NCBI RefSeq assembly: GCF_002355635.1
Contig: NZ_AP017558.1
Location: 2,542,001 to 2,606,000 of the forward strand
DNA: 64,000 nucleotides
Source: Halopenitus persicus
GTDB lineage: Archaea; Halobacteriota; Halobacteria; Halobacteriales; Haloferacaceae
Direction of reading: 5' to 3'
The notes below the pieces were generated by a model. That model was given only the letters and a program-made list of their open reading frames with translations, did no database searches and had not been told where the DNA came from. Made by a program: the position numbers and the translations under genes. Below, one piece after another: positions 32,463 through 41,083 of the stretch (the first letter of the stretch is position 1; every line of letters begins with the position of its first letter).

Positions 32463-33340
32463 CAGGTCATCACCTTCCGAAGGGTGAGCCACCGCGAGAG
32501 CCCGGCCAGCACCACGAGGACGAACGCGAACAGGACGACGCTATACGCCGCCCCGAGCGGCCAGTTGAAGCTGTCCTTGAACTGGTTGACGAGGACGTTC
32601 CCGTACCACAACGTCCGGGGGGATCCGACGAGTTCGGGCGTCACGTACGCGCCGATCGCCCGTCCGAAGATGAAGACGAACGACAGGACGATCCCGGGCA
32701 TCGCGAGCGGCAGGATCACGTATCGAAGGACCTCGAACCGGTTCGATCCGAGGTCGTACGCCGCCTCGATCTGCGAGCCCGGGATGGCGTCGACGGACCC
32801 GTACATCGCGAACAGCGAGTACGGGAGGTAGATGTACACCATCGTTGCGATCACCGCGAACTCGGTGTACAGGAGGCTTATCGGCTCCGCGACCGCGCCG
32901 ACCCCGGTCAACACCTCGTTGATGAGCCCCTTGTCGCCGAGCATCAGCATCCACGCCCAGGTCCGGACGATGTAGTTCGTCCAGAACGGGGCGATCGCGA
33001 CGAGGATGAACAGCGCGCCGGCCCGCCCGTCGAGCGTCTGGCCGCCGTACCACGCGACCGGGAACGCCATCGCGGTCGTGACGACCGCGATCACGAGCAC
33101 CTTCGCCAGCGTCTTGGCGAAGATCGCCACCGTCCGCGTCGAGTCGAACAGCGCCTGGTAGTGCTCCAGCGAGAAGCCCGGATTCCAGAGGTTCCCCTCC
33201 ATCGGCCAGAAGCTGAAGTAGATCGCCCACACGAGCGAGAACAGCCCGATCCCGACCATCACGGCGACTGCCGGCGCGGTCAGTGCGAGATCGCGGAGCG
33301 TCCGACCCCGGCCGTGAGAGCGGATTCGCGGGAGCTTCAT
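32462..33340 (-). CDS. potB: ABC transporter permease, PotB type (transporter 2)
   Basis: The 292-residue permease has six helices, the PotB segment APFWTNYIVRTWAWMLMLG and EAA loop IEAAYDLGSNRFEVLRYVILP. It starts 33 nt after the solute-binding protein gene and overlaps potC by one base. It resembles its transporter 1 counterpart in architecture, not closely in sequence, so the two systems are not a recent duplication. Confidence 0.9.
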   Translation of the reverse strand: MKLPRIRSHGRGRTLRDLALTAPAVAVMVGIGLFSLVWAIYFSFWPMEGNLWNPGFSLEHYQALFDSTRTVAIFAKTLAKVLVIAVVTTAMAFPVAWYGGQTLDGRAGALFILVAIAPFWTNYIVRTWAWMLMLGDKGLINEVLTGVGAVAEPISLLYTEFAVIATMVYIYLPYSLFAMYGSVDAIPGSQIEAAYDLGSNRFEVLRYVILPLAMPGIVLSFVFIFGRAIGAYVTPELVGSPRTLWYGNVLVNQFKDSFNWPLGAAYSVVLFAFVLVVLAGLSRWLTLRKVMT

Positions 33341-33373
33341 GTGGCGTGTTCGGTGACTGTGCCGGTCACGGGA

Positions 33374-34588
33374 CTATCCCTTGAGCTCCTGCCACATCTG
33401 CTGGGCGGTTTCGAGCTCCTCGTCGCCGAAGTAGCGGCGCATCCGGAGCCGGTCCTCGTTCTCGAGGACGACCGACCGGTGATCGCGCTCGGTTTCGGTC
33501 ATGTCGTCGCGCGCGTCGAGGTTGATCGGGAGGTTCCCCGCGTTTCGCATCTGCTGGATCGACGCGTCCGGCGAGGAGTAGTGGTCCATGAACTCGACCG
33601 CGAGGTCCGGATTGGGCGCGTCCGCGGCGAGCTGGTGGGCGTCCGCGTAGCCGTCGGTCCCCGCCGGCGGAACGGCCATCTCGACGGGATGGCCCTGGTC
33701 CATCGCCAGGAAGCCGGTGAGGTCCCACCCGTGTTGGACGACGACCTCCTCGTTGGCGATCAGCTTCAGGTGCTGGTCCTGCGTCGACCAGAGCGTGCGG
33801 TAGGAGGGGAAGGCTCCCTCCAGGGCGTCCCGACAGGCCTCGAGGTCGCTCGGCGGGTGTGGATGGTCGTCCCCGAGGTAGTATCCCGCGTTGGCGAAGG
33901 CCGCGATCGGCCAGTCGCGCATCGCGATCCGCCCGTCGAGGTCGTTGGACTCGATCGTTTCCGGGTCGAACAGGTAGTCCCAGGAGAGCTCGTCCGGCTC
34001 CTCGTCGATGACGTCGGTGCGGTACATCGGCCCGGTCATCCCGTACGCGTACGGGATCGCGGTCTGCGTCCCGTCGATGACACACCCCGGGGCGGTCCGT
34101 GCGCGCTCGACCAGGTTCCCGAAGTGGCTCATGTCGTCGGTCGGGATCGGTTCGACGAGGTCGGCGTTCCAGAGCGGCTCGACCCAGTTGTTGGTCACGC
34201 CGATCACGTCGACGTCGCCCTGATACTGCGTCCGCATCAGGCCGACCGCCTCGGAGTTCGTCGTCAGGCTGATCACCTCGACGTCGACGCCGTGTTCCTC
34301 CTCGAACGGCTCGACGATCGAGTCCGGGTAGTAGAAGTTGTACCCGAGGATGGTCAGGGTTTGGTCCCCGGATCCGCTGCTTCCCTGGGTCGCGCCGTTT
34401 CCGCTCCCGTCGCCGTTTCCGTCCCCGTTCCCGTCACCGTTTCCGTTCCCGCCCCCGTTTCCACCGTCTCCCAGGCAGCCGGCGAGTCCCGTTCCCAATC
34501 CGCCAACCGCACCGAGCGTCGCGAGGAATCCACGCCTGTCGTTCGACGGCGTCGGATCTGCGCGACTCGACGATCGCGTTCTTGTCAT
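33374..34588 (-). CDS. potD: PotD-type solute-binding lipoprotein (transporter 2)
   Basis: The 404-residue binding protein has a Tat signal (NDRRGFLATLGAVGG, 16-30), a lipobox (TGLAGC, near 38) and then a Gly/Asn/Asp linker of about 35 residues built from GNGDGNGDG repeats before the mature domain (TLTILGYNFYYPD). The long hydrophilic linker probably spans the S-layer space. It is transcribed from a TATA box about 30 nt upstream, divergent from the IclR gene 171 nt away. Confidence 0.9.
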   Translation of the reverse strand: MTRTRSSSRADPTPSNDRRGFLATLGAVGGLGTGLAGCLGDGGNGGGNGNGDGNGDGNGDGSGNGATQGSSGSGDQTLTILGYNFYYPDSIVEPFEEEHGVDVEVISLTTNSEAVGLMRTQYQGDVDVIGVTNNWVEPLWNADLVEPIPTDDMSHFGNLVERARTAPGCVIDGTQTAIPYAYGMTGPMYRTDVIDEEPDELSWDYLFDPETIESNDLDGRIAMRDWPIAAFANAGYYLGDDHPHPPSDLEACRDALEGAFPSYRTLWSTQDQHLKLIANEEVVVQHGWDLTGFLAMDQGHPVEMAVPPAGTDGYADAHQLAADAPNPDLAVEFMDHYSSPDASIQQMRNAGNLPINLDARDDMTETERDHRSVVLENEDRLRMRRYFGDEELETAQQMWQELKG

Positions 34589-34612
34589 GGTTCGTCACGA
34601 CAAGTGCAAGCA

Positions 34613-34622
34613 TACTATATAA
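34613..34622 (-). promoter_or_regulatory. TATA box of the potDBC operon (transporter 2)
   Basis: The minus-strand sequence GTTATATAGT is centred 29-30 nt upstream of the ATG at 34588. Confidence 0.65.
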
Positions 34623-34728
34623 CCCTTGTGAACGGGTGGCAGTAGACGCCGCGGATGACGAGGCGCCGGGCGGGATCGTGGATGTCGAACGGAAGATGCC
34701 GAGTACGGCCGAGTTTCGTATATCTCAA

Positions 34729-34737
34729 ATCTTATGA
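34729..34737 (+). promoter_or_regulatory. TATA-like element of the IclR gene
   Basis: The sequence atcttatga is centred about 27 nt upstream of the ATG at 34760, supporting that start over earlier in-frame ATGs. Confidence 0.5.
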
Positions 34738-34759
34738 GCACGGGGCCCGATCGACACCT

Positions 34760-35527
34760 ATGGGATCGGATTCCGGCGACGGACGGCGGCTCGAAACGGT
34801 CCGAAACGCCTTCGAGATCGTGGAGTCCCTCAAGCGGCGCGAGGGCGCGAGGCTCACGGACCTGGCGACCGAGTTCGACGTCTCCGACGGAACGATGCAC
34901 GCGTATCTGAACACGCTGCGTGCCGACGGGCTAGTATATAAGGCCGACGGCGAGTACCGTCTCTCGTTGGAGTGGTTCACGCTGGGGACCGAGCTTCGCG
35001 AACGGATGCCGGTCTACCGCCACGGGAAGGGGCCGGCGGACGATCTGGCGCGACGAACGGGTGACCTCGTCTACCTGGCGGTCGAGCAGCGCGGGCGCGT
35101 ATACTACCTCTATCCGACGCGCGGCGACGACGCCCCCGAGCCCGCGACGTCCGTCGGAACGGTTCGACCGCTTCACGCCGTCTCCGCCGGCAAGGTGCTG
35201 TTGGCGGCGATGCCCGACGGGAAGCGAGAGAGCGTCCTCGAGAACCTCACTTTCGAGCCGGTCACCGAGAAGACCATCGTCGACCGCGAGGAGTTCCGCG
35301 AGGAGCTCGACCGCATCACCGACCAGGGATACGCGCTCAACGACGAGGAGGAGTTCCTCGGTTCCCGCACCGTCGCGACGAGCATCGCCCACCCCGACCG
35401 CGGCGTGGCCGGCGCGATCTGCGCCAGCGGGCCGAAGACCCGGTTCGATGACGACTACATCGACGACCTGCTCCCGGCCCTCAAGGAGACGGCCAACCGG
35501 ATCGAGATCAACCTCCAGCGGTCCTGA
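34760..35527 (+). CDS. IclR-family transcriptional regulator
   Basis: The 255-residue regulator has an N-terminal winged HTH (RLETVRNAFEIVESLKRREGA through MHAYLNTLRADGLV, about 10-60) and a C-terminal GAF-like effector domain (VRPLHAVSAGKVLLAAMPD, GYALNDEEEFLGSRTVATSI). IclR proteins usually bind small carboxylates or aromatics and control the adjacent operon. It is divergent from potDBC and upstream of the FAD oxidase, so it is the obvious candidate controller of both. The start is fixed by the TATA spacing. Confidence 0.92.
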   Translation: MGSDSGDGRRLETVRNAFEIVESLKRREGARLTDLATEFDVSDGTMHAYLNTLRADGLVYKADGEYRLSLEWFTLGTELRERMPVYRHGKGPADDLARRTGDLVYLAVEQRGRVYYLYPTRGDDAPEPATSVGTVRPLHAVSAGKVLLAAMPDGKRESVLENLTFEPVTEKTIVDREEFREELDRITDQGYALNDEEEFLGSRTVATSIAHPDRGVAGAICASGPKTRFDDDYIDDLLPALKETANRIEINLQRS

Positions 35528-35772
35528 ATCGTCCACGTTCGCGGGATCGATCGCCGGTGTTCCTGCGAACGCCTACTTCGTCATATACGAATCCAACCCG
35601 TTGGAACGGTTTCCCGTCCCACGGAAGCGTCACGTCGATCCGAATGGTGGTGTTTCCTCGATTTCCGTCGGAATCCCTCCAAACTCCATTACAGAATTAT
35701 GTCTGTAATCACCGCCGCGGAAAACGGAATATTTCGTGATATACGAAGTACGAGGATCCCCGGAAGCAAAAC
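35528..35772. other. intergenic region, no gene seen
   Basis: About 245 nt after the IclR gene, becoming AT-rich toward the oxidase promoter. It contains cattacagaattatgtctgtaat (35688-35709), an imperfect inverted repeat that could be an operator. No reading frame is convincing. Confidence 0.35.
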
Positions 35773-35780
35773 TATTAATA
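35773..35780 (+). promoter_or_regulatory. TATA box of the FAD oxidase unit
   Basis: The sequence tattaata is centred about 28 nt upstream of the 8-codon ORF start at 35805 and about 58 nt from the oxidase ATG at 35835. Confidence 0.6.
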
Positions 35781-35804
35781 TTGGATGTCAATATAGGAGG
35801 TGCA

Positions 35805-35831
35805 ATGACACGTCACTGCGAGGGTTGGTGA
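35805..35831 (+). CDS. 8-codon upstream ORF before the FAD oxidase gene
   Basis: ATG at 35805 opens MTRHCEGW and stops at 35831, three bases before the oxidase ATG. A perfect GGAGGTG lies at 35796-35802, but by TATA spacing the transcript may start at or just before 35805, which would leave the site outside the mRNA. Either way a ribosome would meet this mini-ORF first. It may be a leader peptide; at this length chance is hard to exclude. Confidence 0.4.
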   Translation: MTRHCEGW

Positions 35832-35834
35832 CCG

Positions 35835-37013
35835 ATGCGGATCTGCATCGTTGGAGCGGGGATCGCGGGCTGTCACGCGGCCTTCGATCTCGCCGCCGAC
35901 CACGACGTCACGGTGCTCGACAGGGTCGGGATCGCCGCCGAGGCGACCGGATACTCGGCGGGGCTCGTCGCACCCACGCAGTATTACCCCGACCGCCCCG
36001 CGATCGCGCGCCACGCGAACGGCTTCTTCGCCGACTTCGACGGATCACACGGCTTCGAGTTCACCGAACGGGACCGGCTCGACGTGATGACTGACGAGGA
36101 GGCCGAGACCGCCCGATCGACCGCCGCGAAACTCGCCGACGCCGGCTTCCCCGTGGATTATTTCGAGACTGACGAGATTTCGGACCGGTATCCCCGGATC
36201 CGACCGGACGACTTCGCCGGAGCGGTCCGATACGGGGACACCGGTTGGGTGGACCCGTACACTTACGCGACCGCGCTCAAGGCGGCCGCCGAGGTCGACG
36301 GCGCCGCGTTCGAGATCGGCGTCGAGGTCGAGGACGTTCGGCTCGGACGGAGCGACGACCACGCCGTCCGGACTGACGACCACGCCGTCCGGACTGACGA
36401 CCACGTTATTCGTACCGACGACGGCCGCTACGAGGCCGACGCGATCGTCCTCGCCGCCGGGTGGCGGACTCGGGACCTGCTGCCCGGCGACCTGGAGGTT
36501 CCGATCCGTCCGTATCGGACGCAGTGCGTCGTCCTCGAACCCGAGACGCCGCTGGAGGACTCGACCCCGACCGGCCGGATCGGTAGCGAGCACCTCTACT
36601 TCCGCCCGGAGCACAACGGCGACCTGCTGATCGGCGGCGCACACGACACGATCGCGGACCCGCGAACCGCCTCGACGGACGCCGACGAATCGTTCACCCT
36701 CGATGTCGCCGGATTCGCCCCGACGTTCTTCGAGGGGTTCGACGACGCCGGGTTCCTCAACGGCTGGGCCGGGGTCGACACGGCCTCCCCCGACACCCGC
36801 CCGATCATCGACTCGCCGGTCGGCGCGCCCGATTCCCTGGTCGTCGCGACCGGGTTCAACGGGCTCGGCGTGATGACCTCGCCGGTCGTCGGACCGACCG
36901 TCCGGCAGCGGCTGACCGGGGAGCCGGCACCGTTCCCGGCCGAAACGTTCGCCGCGGATCGCTTCGACGACGTCGGCACTGACTTCGAGTACGTCTCCAC
37001 CTCCGAGGTGTGA
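35835..37013 (+). CDS. FAD-dependent amine/amino acid oxidoreductase (DAO family)
   Basis: The 392-residue flavoprotein has the dinucleotide motif GAGIAGCHAA (7-16), the second FAD strand VVLDR-type segment (VTVLDRVGIAAEATGYSAG), and the C-terminal DAO signature (GWAGVDTASPDTRPIIDSP then VVATGFNGLGVMTSPVVG). DAO-family members include D-amino acid, sarcosine, glycine and gamma-glutamylputrescine (PuuB) oxidases. In this locus a PuuB-like role is possible. Residues 174-196 hold three in-frame copies of DDHAVRT, an insertion between core strands. T6 after the stop suggests termination. Confidence 0.87.
   Translation: MRICIVGAGIAGCHAAFDLAADHDVTVLDRVGIAAEATGYSAGLVAPTQYYPDRPAIARHANGFFADFDGSHGFEFTERDRLDVMTDEEAETARSTAAKLADAGFPVDYFETDEISDRYPRIRPDDFAGAVRYGDTGWVDPYTYATALKAAAEVDGAAFEIGVEVEDVRLGRSDDHAVRTDDHAVRTDDHVIRTDDGRYEADAIVLAAGWRTRDLLPGDLEVPIRPYRTQCVVLEPETPLEDSTPTGRIGSEHLYFRPEHNGDLLIGGAHDTIADPRTASTDADESFTLDVAGFAPTFFEGFDDAGFLNGWAGVDTASPDTRPIIDSPVGAPDSLVVATGFNGLGVMTSPVVGPTVRQRLTGEPAPFPAETFAADRFDDVGTDFEYVSTSEV
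36354..36410. repeat. 21-bp in-frame tandem repeat inside the oxidase gene
   Basis: Two perfect units (36354-36374 and 36375-36395) and a diverged third (from 36396) encode DDHAVRT, DDHAVRT and DDHVIRT. Confidence 0.93.
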
Positions 37014-37058
37014 CCGACTCCGAGCCGCTCCCTACCCTGGATCGCTTCGATAAAGATA

Positions 37059-37064
37059 TTTTTT
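37059..37064 (+). terminator. T-run terminator after the FAD oxidase gene
   Basis: TTTTTT in AT-rich sequence about 46 nt after the stop codon; no strong hairpin is needed for archaeal termination. Confidence 0.4.
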
Positions 37065-37767
37065 CTGAGTGTTCTTATAAATAGTCGAGGTGGTGACCGT
37101 ATTGCTCGGACGATCGACGATCGGTTCCCGTGATCGATCTCCGTGATCGATCCCCGTGGGTTCGTGGAAGCACAAATCTCGTCTCGTCGACCGGATATGG
37201 CACCGACACCGCGTTTTCGCTTCCGTTCGACCCCGTCTCCCGATTCCGGGGATCTTTGCGCGGATCAGTCAACGGACACACCGGATCGTGGGAAGCGAAT
37301 CTATAACCCCGAACGAGGACGAAGCGGAAGGAAGACCGGGCGAAGGCGGACGTAGGGATGAGGCGGACGAGGGATGAGGCGGACGAGGGATGAGGCGGAC
37401 GTAGGAATGAGGCGGACGTAGGAATGAGGCGGACGTAGGAATGAGGCGGACGTAGGAATGAGGCGGACGTAGGAATGAGGCGGAAGGGGGGACGGAGGAA
37501 GAGGGATACGACCGGACATCGTCGGAGCGGGCGATCCCGACGATCAAACCGTTCTCGAAGTCCAACCGAAATTATGTATTCCTTTAATATATTCTTATAT
37601 ATTGGTACTTCTGTGGTCCATTCCGATCCATCGGTACGCGGAGGTTGTGGTTTCGGCGACGAGCCAGTGCCCCGGTTTCCACGCACCGGTGCCCGCGCTC
37701 CGGTGCCCGCGCTCCAGCCCCCTGGCTCCGGGCTCCGGTTTCGAACTGCCGACGGGCATCCAACAAC
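37065..37767. other. large intergenic gap at the accessory/housekeeping boundary
   Basis: About 700 nt with no convincing gene. It contains a minisatellite at 37344-37485, a short repeated ccgtgatcgatc motif (37128-37158) and an AT-rich patch at 37570-37612. Although some frames stay open across the repeats on the minus strand, the 16/17-bp unit shifts frame each copy and the product is compositionally nonsensical. Confidence 0.45.
37344..37485. repeat. 16/17-bp minisatellite, 8 copies plus a partial
   Basis: Head-to-tail units begin at 37344, 37361, 37377, 37393, 37410, 37427, 37444 and 37461, then a partial at 37478. Units 2-3 are 16 bp (aggcggacgagggatg); units 4-8 are identical 17-mers (aggcggacgtaggaatg). 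There are no spacers, so it is not a CRISPR. Confidence 0.95.
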
Positions 37768-37775
37768 ACTTATCC
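37768..37775 (+). promoter_or_regulatory. TATA box of thrS
   Basis: The sequence acttatcc is centred about 28 nt upstream of the ATG at 37799, consistent with a leaderless mRNA. Confidence 0.55.
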
Positions 37776-37798
37776 CGATCCTCCGGCTTCGCGGATAT

Positions 37799-39751
37799 AT
37801 GAGCGAGACCGATGCTCAGGCCGACGTCACGGTCGTCCTCCCGGACGGATCATCCCTCACCGTACCGGCCGGGTCGACAGTCGAGGACGTCGCCTACGAG
37901 ATCGGCCCCGGGCTCGGTCGCGACACCGTCGCCGGGAAGATCGACGGCGAGCTCGTGAGCAAACACGATCCCGTCCACGACGGCGCCGAGATCGAGATCG
38001 TGACCGAGGACTCCGACGCGTACCTCACGGTCCTCCGTCACTCGGCGGCCCACGTGTTCGCCCAGGCGCTACAGCGGCTCCGCCCGGAGGCGAAGCTGAC
38101 GATCGGCCCGCCGACCGACGACGGGTTCTACTACGACGTCACGGACGTCGACCTCGACGAGGACGACCTCGACGAGATCGAGACGGAGATGGAGGCGATC
38201 CTCGAGGCCGATTACGACATCGAGCGCGTCGAGCGCTCCCGCGAGGAGGCGCTGGAGCTCTACGCCGACAACCCGTTCAAACGCGACATCCTCGAGACCG
38301 AGGCGGCCGGCGAGGACCCGGTCAGCTTCTACGTCCAGGACGACTGGCAGGATCTGTGTCAGGGCCCCCACGTCGACTCGACCGGCGAGATCGGCGCCGT
38401 CACGCTGCGCAACATCTCCTCGGCCTACTGGCGCGGCGAGGAGGACAACGAGAGCCTCACGCGCGTGTACGGCACGGCCTTCGAGTCCGAGTCCGACCTC
38501 GAGGAGTTCCTCGAGATGCGCGCGGAGGCGGCGGAGCGTGACCACCGGAAGATCGGCCGCGAGATGGATCTCTTCTCGATCCCGGACCACTCGCCCGGCT
38601 GCGCCCACTACCACCCGAACGGGATGCGGATCCGCCGCGAGCTCGAGGAGTACATCCGCGAGAAGAACGACGAGCTCGGCTACGAGGAGGTCTGGACGCC
38701 CGAGCTGAACAAGGCCGAGCTGTGGAAGCCGACCGGCCACTACGACGCGTTCAAGGAGGCGGGCGAGATGTTCGCCTGGGAGCAGGACGACACCGAGTAC
38801 GGCCTGAAGCCGATGAACTGCGCGAACCACGCGCATATCTTTGACGACGACCAACACTCCTACCGGGACCTCCCGCTGCGCTACTCCGAGTTCGGAACCG
38901 TCTACCGCAACGAGCAGTCCGGCGAGCTGTCGGGACTGCTCCGCGTTCGCGGGCTCACCCAGGACGACGGCCACGCCTTCGTCCGCCCCGACCAGATCGA
39001 GGACGAGATCCGCCGGACGATCGGCGTCATCGAGGAGATCTACGACCAGTTCGACCTCGAGATCATCTATAAGATCGAGACGCAGGGCGAGAACGCCGTC
39101 GGCGGCGACGACATCTGGGAGACCGCCACGGACGCGCTCCGGACCGCCCTGGAGTCGAAGGGGCTCGAGTACGACGTCGAGGCCGGCGAGGCCGCCTTCT
39201 ACGGCCCGAAGATCGGCCTGAACGCCCGGGACGCGATCGGTCGCGAGTGGACGATCGGCACCGTCCAGGTGGACTTCAACATCCCGCGCCGGCTCGATCT
39301 CACCTACACCGGCGAGGACAACGACGAACACCACCCCGTGATGATCCACCGCGCCCTGCTCGGCAGCATCGAGCGGTTCATGGGCGTGACGATCGAGCAC
39401 TTCAAGGGCAACTTCCCGCTGTGGCTGGCCCCCGAGCAGGTCCGCGTCCTGCCCGTCTCCGACGACACGCTCGGGTACGCCCATCGCGTGAAGAACGCCC
39501 TCGCCGACGCCGGCCTCCGGGTCGAGGTCGAGGACCGCGACTGGACCGTCGGCCGCAAGATCCGCCAGGCGCACGACGACCGCCTGCCGTACATGGTGAT
39601 CGTCGGCGGTAACGAGGAGGAGTCGGACACGATCTCCGTGCGCGACCGCTTCGAGAACGAGGCGGACGGGGTCGATCTAGAGGCGTTCGTCGACCACCTC
39701 GTGGCGGAACGCGAGGAGAAGCGGACCGAGCCGGACTTCATCGACCCGTAG
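37799..39751 (+). CDS. thrS: threonyl-tRNA synthetase, bacterial type
   Basis: The 650-residue class II synthetase charges tRNA-Thr in the cytoplasm. Domains in order: TGS (about 1-70, [18 protein letters not shown]), an editing domain with HSAAH (81-85) and [13 protein letters not shown] (near 183-195), the catalytic core with zinc Cys in [13 protein letters not shown], motif 2 region [17 protein letters not shown], motif 3 in [15 protein letters not shown], and the C-terminal anticodon-binding domain ([21 protein letters not shown]). The HxxxH editing domain is the bacterial/eukaryotic kind; most archaea use an unrelated deacylase-like domain, so this gene was probably acquired from bacteria. 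Confidence 0.96.
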   Translation: MSETDAQADVTVVLPDGSSLTVPAGSTVEDVAYEIGPGLGRDTVAGKIDGELVSKHDPVHDGAEIEIVTEDSDAYLTVLRHSAAHVFAQALQRLRPEAKLTIGPPTDDGFYYDVTDVDLDEDDLDEIETEMEAILEADYDIERVERSREEALELYADNPFKRDILETEAAGEDPVSFYVQDDWQDLCQGPHVDSTGEIGAVTLRNISSAYWRGEEDNESLTRVYGTAFESESDLEEFLEMRAEAAERDHRKIGREMDLFSIPDHSPGCAHYHPNGMRIRRELEEYIREKNDELGYEEVWTPELNKAELWKPTGHYDAFKEAGEMFAWEQDDTEYGLKPMNCANHAHIFDDDQHSYRDLPLRYSEFGTVYRNEQSGELSGLLRVRGLTQDDGHAFVRPDQIEDEIRRTIGVIEEIYDQFDLEIIYKIETQGENAVGGDDIWETATDALRTALESKGLEYDVEAGEAAFYGPKIGLNARDAIGREWTIGTVQVDFNIPRRLDLTYTGEDNDEHHPVMIHRALLGSIERFMGVTIEHFKGNFPLWLAPEQVRVLPVSDDTLGYAHRVKNALADAGLRVEVEDRDWTVGRKIRQAHDDRLPYMVIVGGNEEESDTISVRDRFENEADGVDLEAFVDHLVAEREEKRTEPDFIDP

Positions 39752-39820
39752 CCGGAACGCGCCCGCAACGGCCGGTCCCCGGCCGTCGCACTTTTCACGC
39801 GCCGCTCGGTACTCGGGGGT

Positions 39821-40990
39821 ATGTCCGACCGAGCCGAGACGCGAGGGACGGCCGAGGGCGCCCCCGACGTGGGCGAGCTGACGCCGCCCGACCGCACCCT
39901 GATGGGCCCGGGACCGAGCGACGTCCACCCGCGCGTGCTGCGGGCGATGAGCACGCCGCTTGTGGGCCACCTCGACCCGGCGTTCGTCGAGATGATGGAC
40001 GAGGTCCAGGAGCTGTTGCGGTACACCTTCCGAACCGACAATCGGTGGACGATCCCGGTCTCGGGGACCGGGTCGGCCGCGATGGAGGCGGCGATCGGCA
40101 ACCTCGTCGAGCCAGGTGACACGATGTTGGTTCCGACGAACGGCTACTTCGGCGGCCGGATGGCCTCGATGGCCCGCCGGGCCGGCGGCGAGGTCGTCGA
40201 GGTCGACGCGCCGTGGGGCGAGCCGCTCGAGCCGGCCGACGTCGCGGCCGCCTTCGACGAGCACCAGCCCGACGTCTTCGGGTTCGTCCACGCCGAGACG
40301 TCGACCGGCGTCCTGCAGCCCGCGGTGCCGGAGCTGACGTCCATCGCCCACGACCACGACGCGTACGTGATCGCGGACACCGTCACGTCGCTCGGGGGCG
40401 TGGAGCTGCGCGTCGACGAGTGGGACGTCGACGTCGCCTATTCGGGCCCGCAGAAGTGTCTCTCCTGTCCGCCGGGCGCGAGCCCGCTCACGCTGAACGA
40501 CCGCGCGATGGACAAGGTGCTCGACCGCGAGACGGACGCGCGCTCGTGGTACCTCGATCTCTCCCTGCTGGAGGGCTACTGGGGCGACGAGCGGTCGTAC
40601 CATCACACGGCGCCGATCACCAACGTCTACGCGCTTCGGGAGGCCCTCCGGCTCGTCGCCGAGGAGGGGATCGAGGAGCGCTGGGCGCGCCACCGCGCGG
40701 TCGCCGGCGACCTGAAGGCGGGCCTGCAGGAGCTGGGCCTCGAGATGAACGCGCCGGACGACTACTGGCTGCCGAGCCTCAACGCGGTCCGGGTGCCCGA
40801 CGGCGTCGACGACGCCGCGGTGATCGACCACCTGATCGCAGAGTACGACCTCGAGATCGCGGGCGGGCTCGGCGACCTGGCCGGCGACATCTGGCGGATC
40901 GGCTGTATGGGCCACTCCGCGCGCCCGAAGAACGTCGAATACCTGCTTGCCGCCCTCGCGGACGCGCTCGCGGAGCAGGGGGCCGTATAG
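39821..40990 (+). CDS. class V aminotransferase (alanine-glyoxylate / serine-pyruvate type)
   Basis: The 389-residue PLP enzyme has LMGPGPSDVHPRVLRAMSTP near the N-terminus, VSGTGSAAMEA (80-90) binding the cofactor, DTVTSLGG (Asp186) and Schiff-base Lys212 in SGPQKCLSCPPG. This subgroup transfers the amino group from serine or alanine to glyoxylate or pyruvate; some members act on phosphonates or purine breakdown products. A TATA-like cttttcac lies about 28 nt upstream. It follows thrS by 69 nt but probably has its own promoter. Confidence 0.88.
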   Translation: MSDRAETRGTAEGAPDVGELTPPDRTLMGPGPSDVHPRVLRAMSTPLVGHLDPAFVEMMDEVQELLRYTFRTDNRWTIPVSGTGSAAMEAAIGNLVEPGDTMLVPTNGYFGGRMASMARRAGGEVVEVDAPWGEPLEPADVAAAFDEHQPDVFGFVHAETSTGVLQPAVPELTSIAHDHDAYVIADTVTSLGGVELRVDEWDVDVAYSGPQKCLSCPPGASPLTLNDRAMDKVLDRETDARSWYLDLSLLEGYWGDERSYHHTAPITNVYALREALRLVAEEGIEERWARHRAVAGDLKAGLQELGLEMNAPDDYWLPSLNAVRVPDGVDDAAVIDHLIAEYDLEIAGGLGDLAGDIWRIGCMGHSARPKNVEYLLAALADALAEQGAV

Positions 40991-41083
40991 GCGCGGCGAC
41001 CGAGACCGGCGGACGAATCGGTCCGGCTGGTATCGGTGTGAGCCGGAGTCAAACCTAAGCCGGTCGGCGTCGAACCGTCGCGT

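Noticed and set aside
3184-37013. Recent mobile element or genomic island with defined ends
   Set aside because: No integrase, transposase, terminal repeat or flanking tRNA pair bounds this region; tRNA-associated repeats lie outside it.
37344-37485. CRISPR array
   Set aside because: Repeats are 16-17 bp, directly adjacent with no spacers, and no cas gene is in the window.
37075-37686. Protein-coding gene across the minisatellite (Arg/Pro/Ser repeat frames)
   Set aside because: The unit length rotates the frame each copy, giving a three-phase repeat in every frame; no start context or fold.
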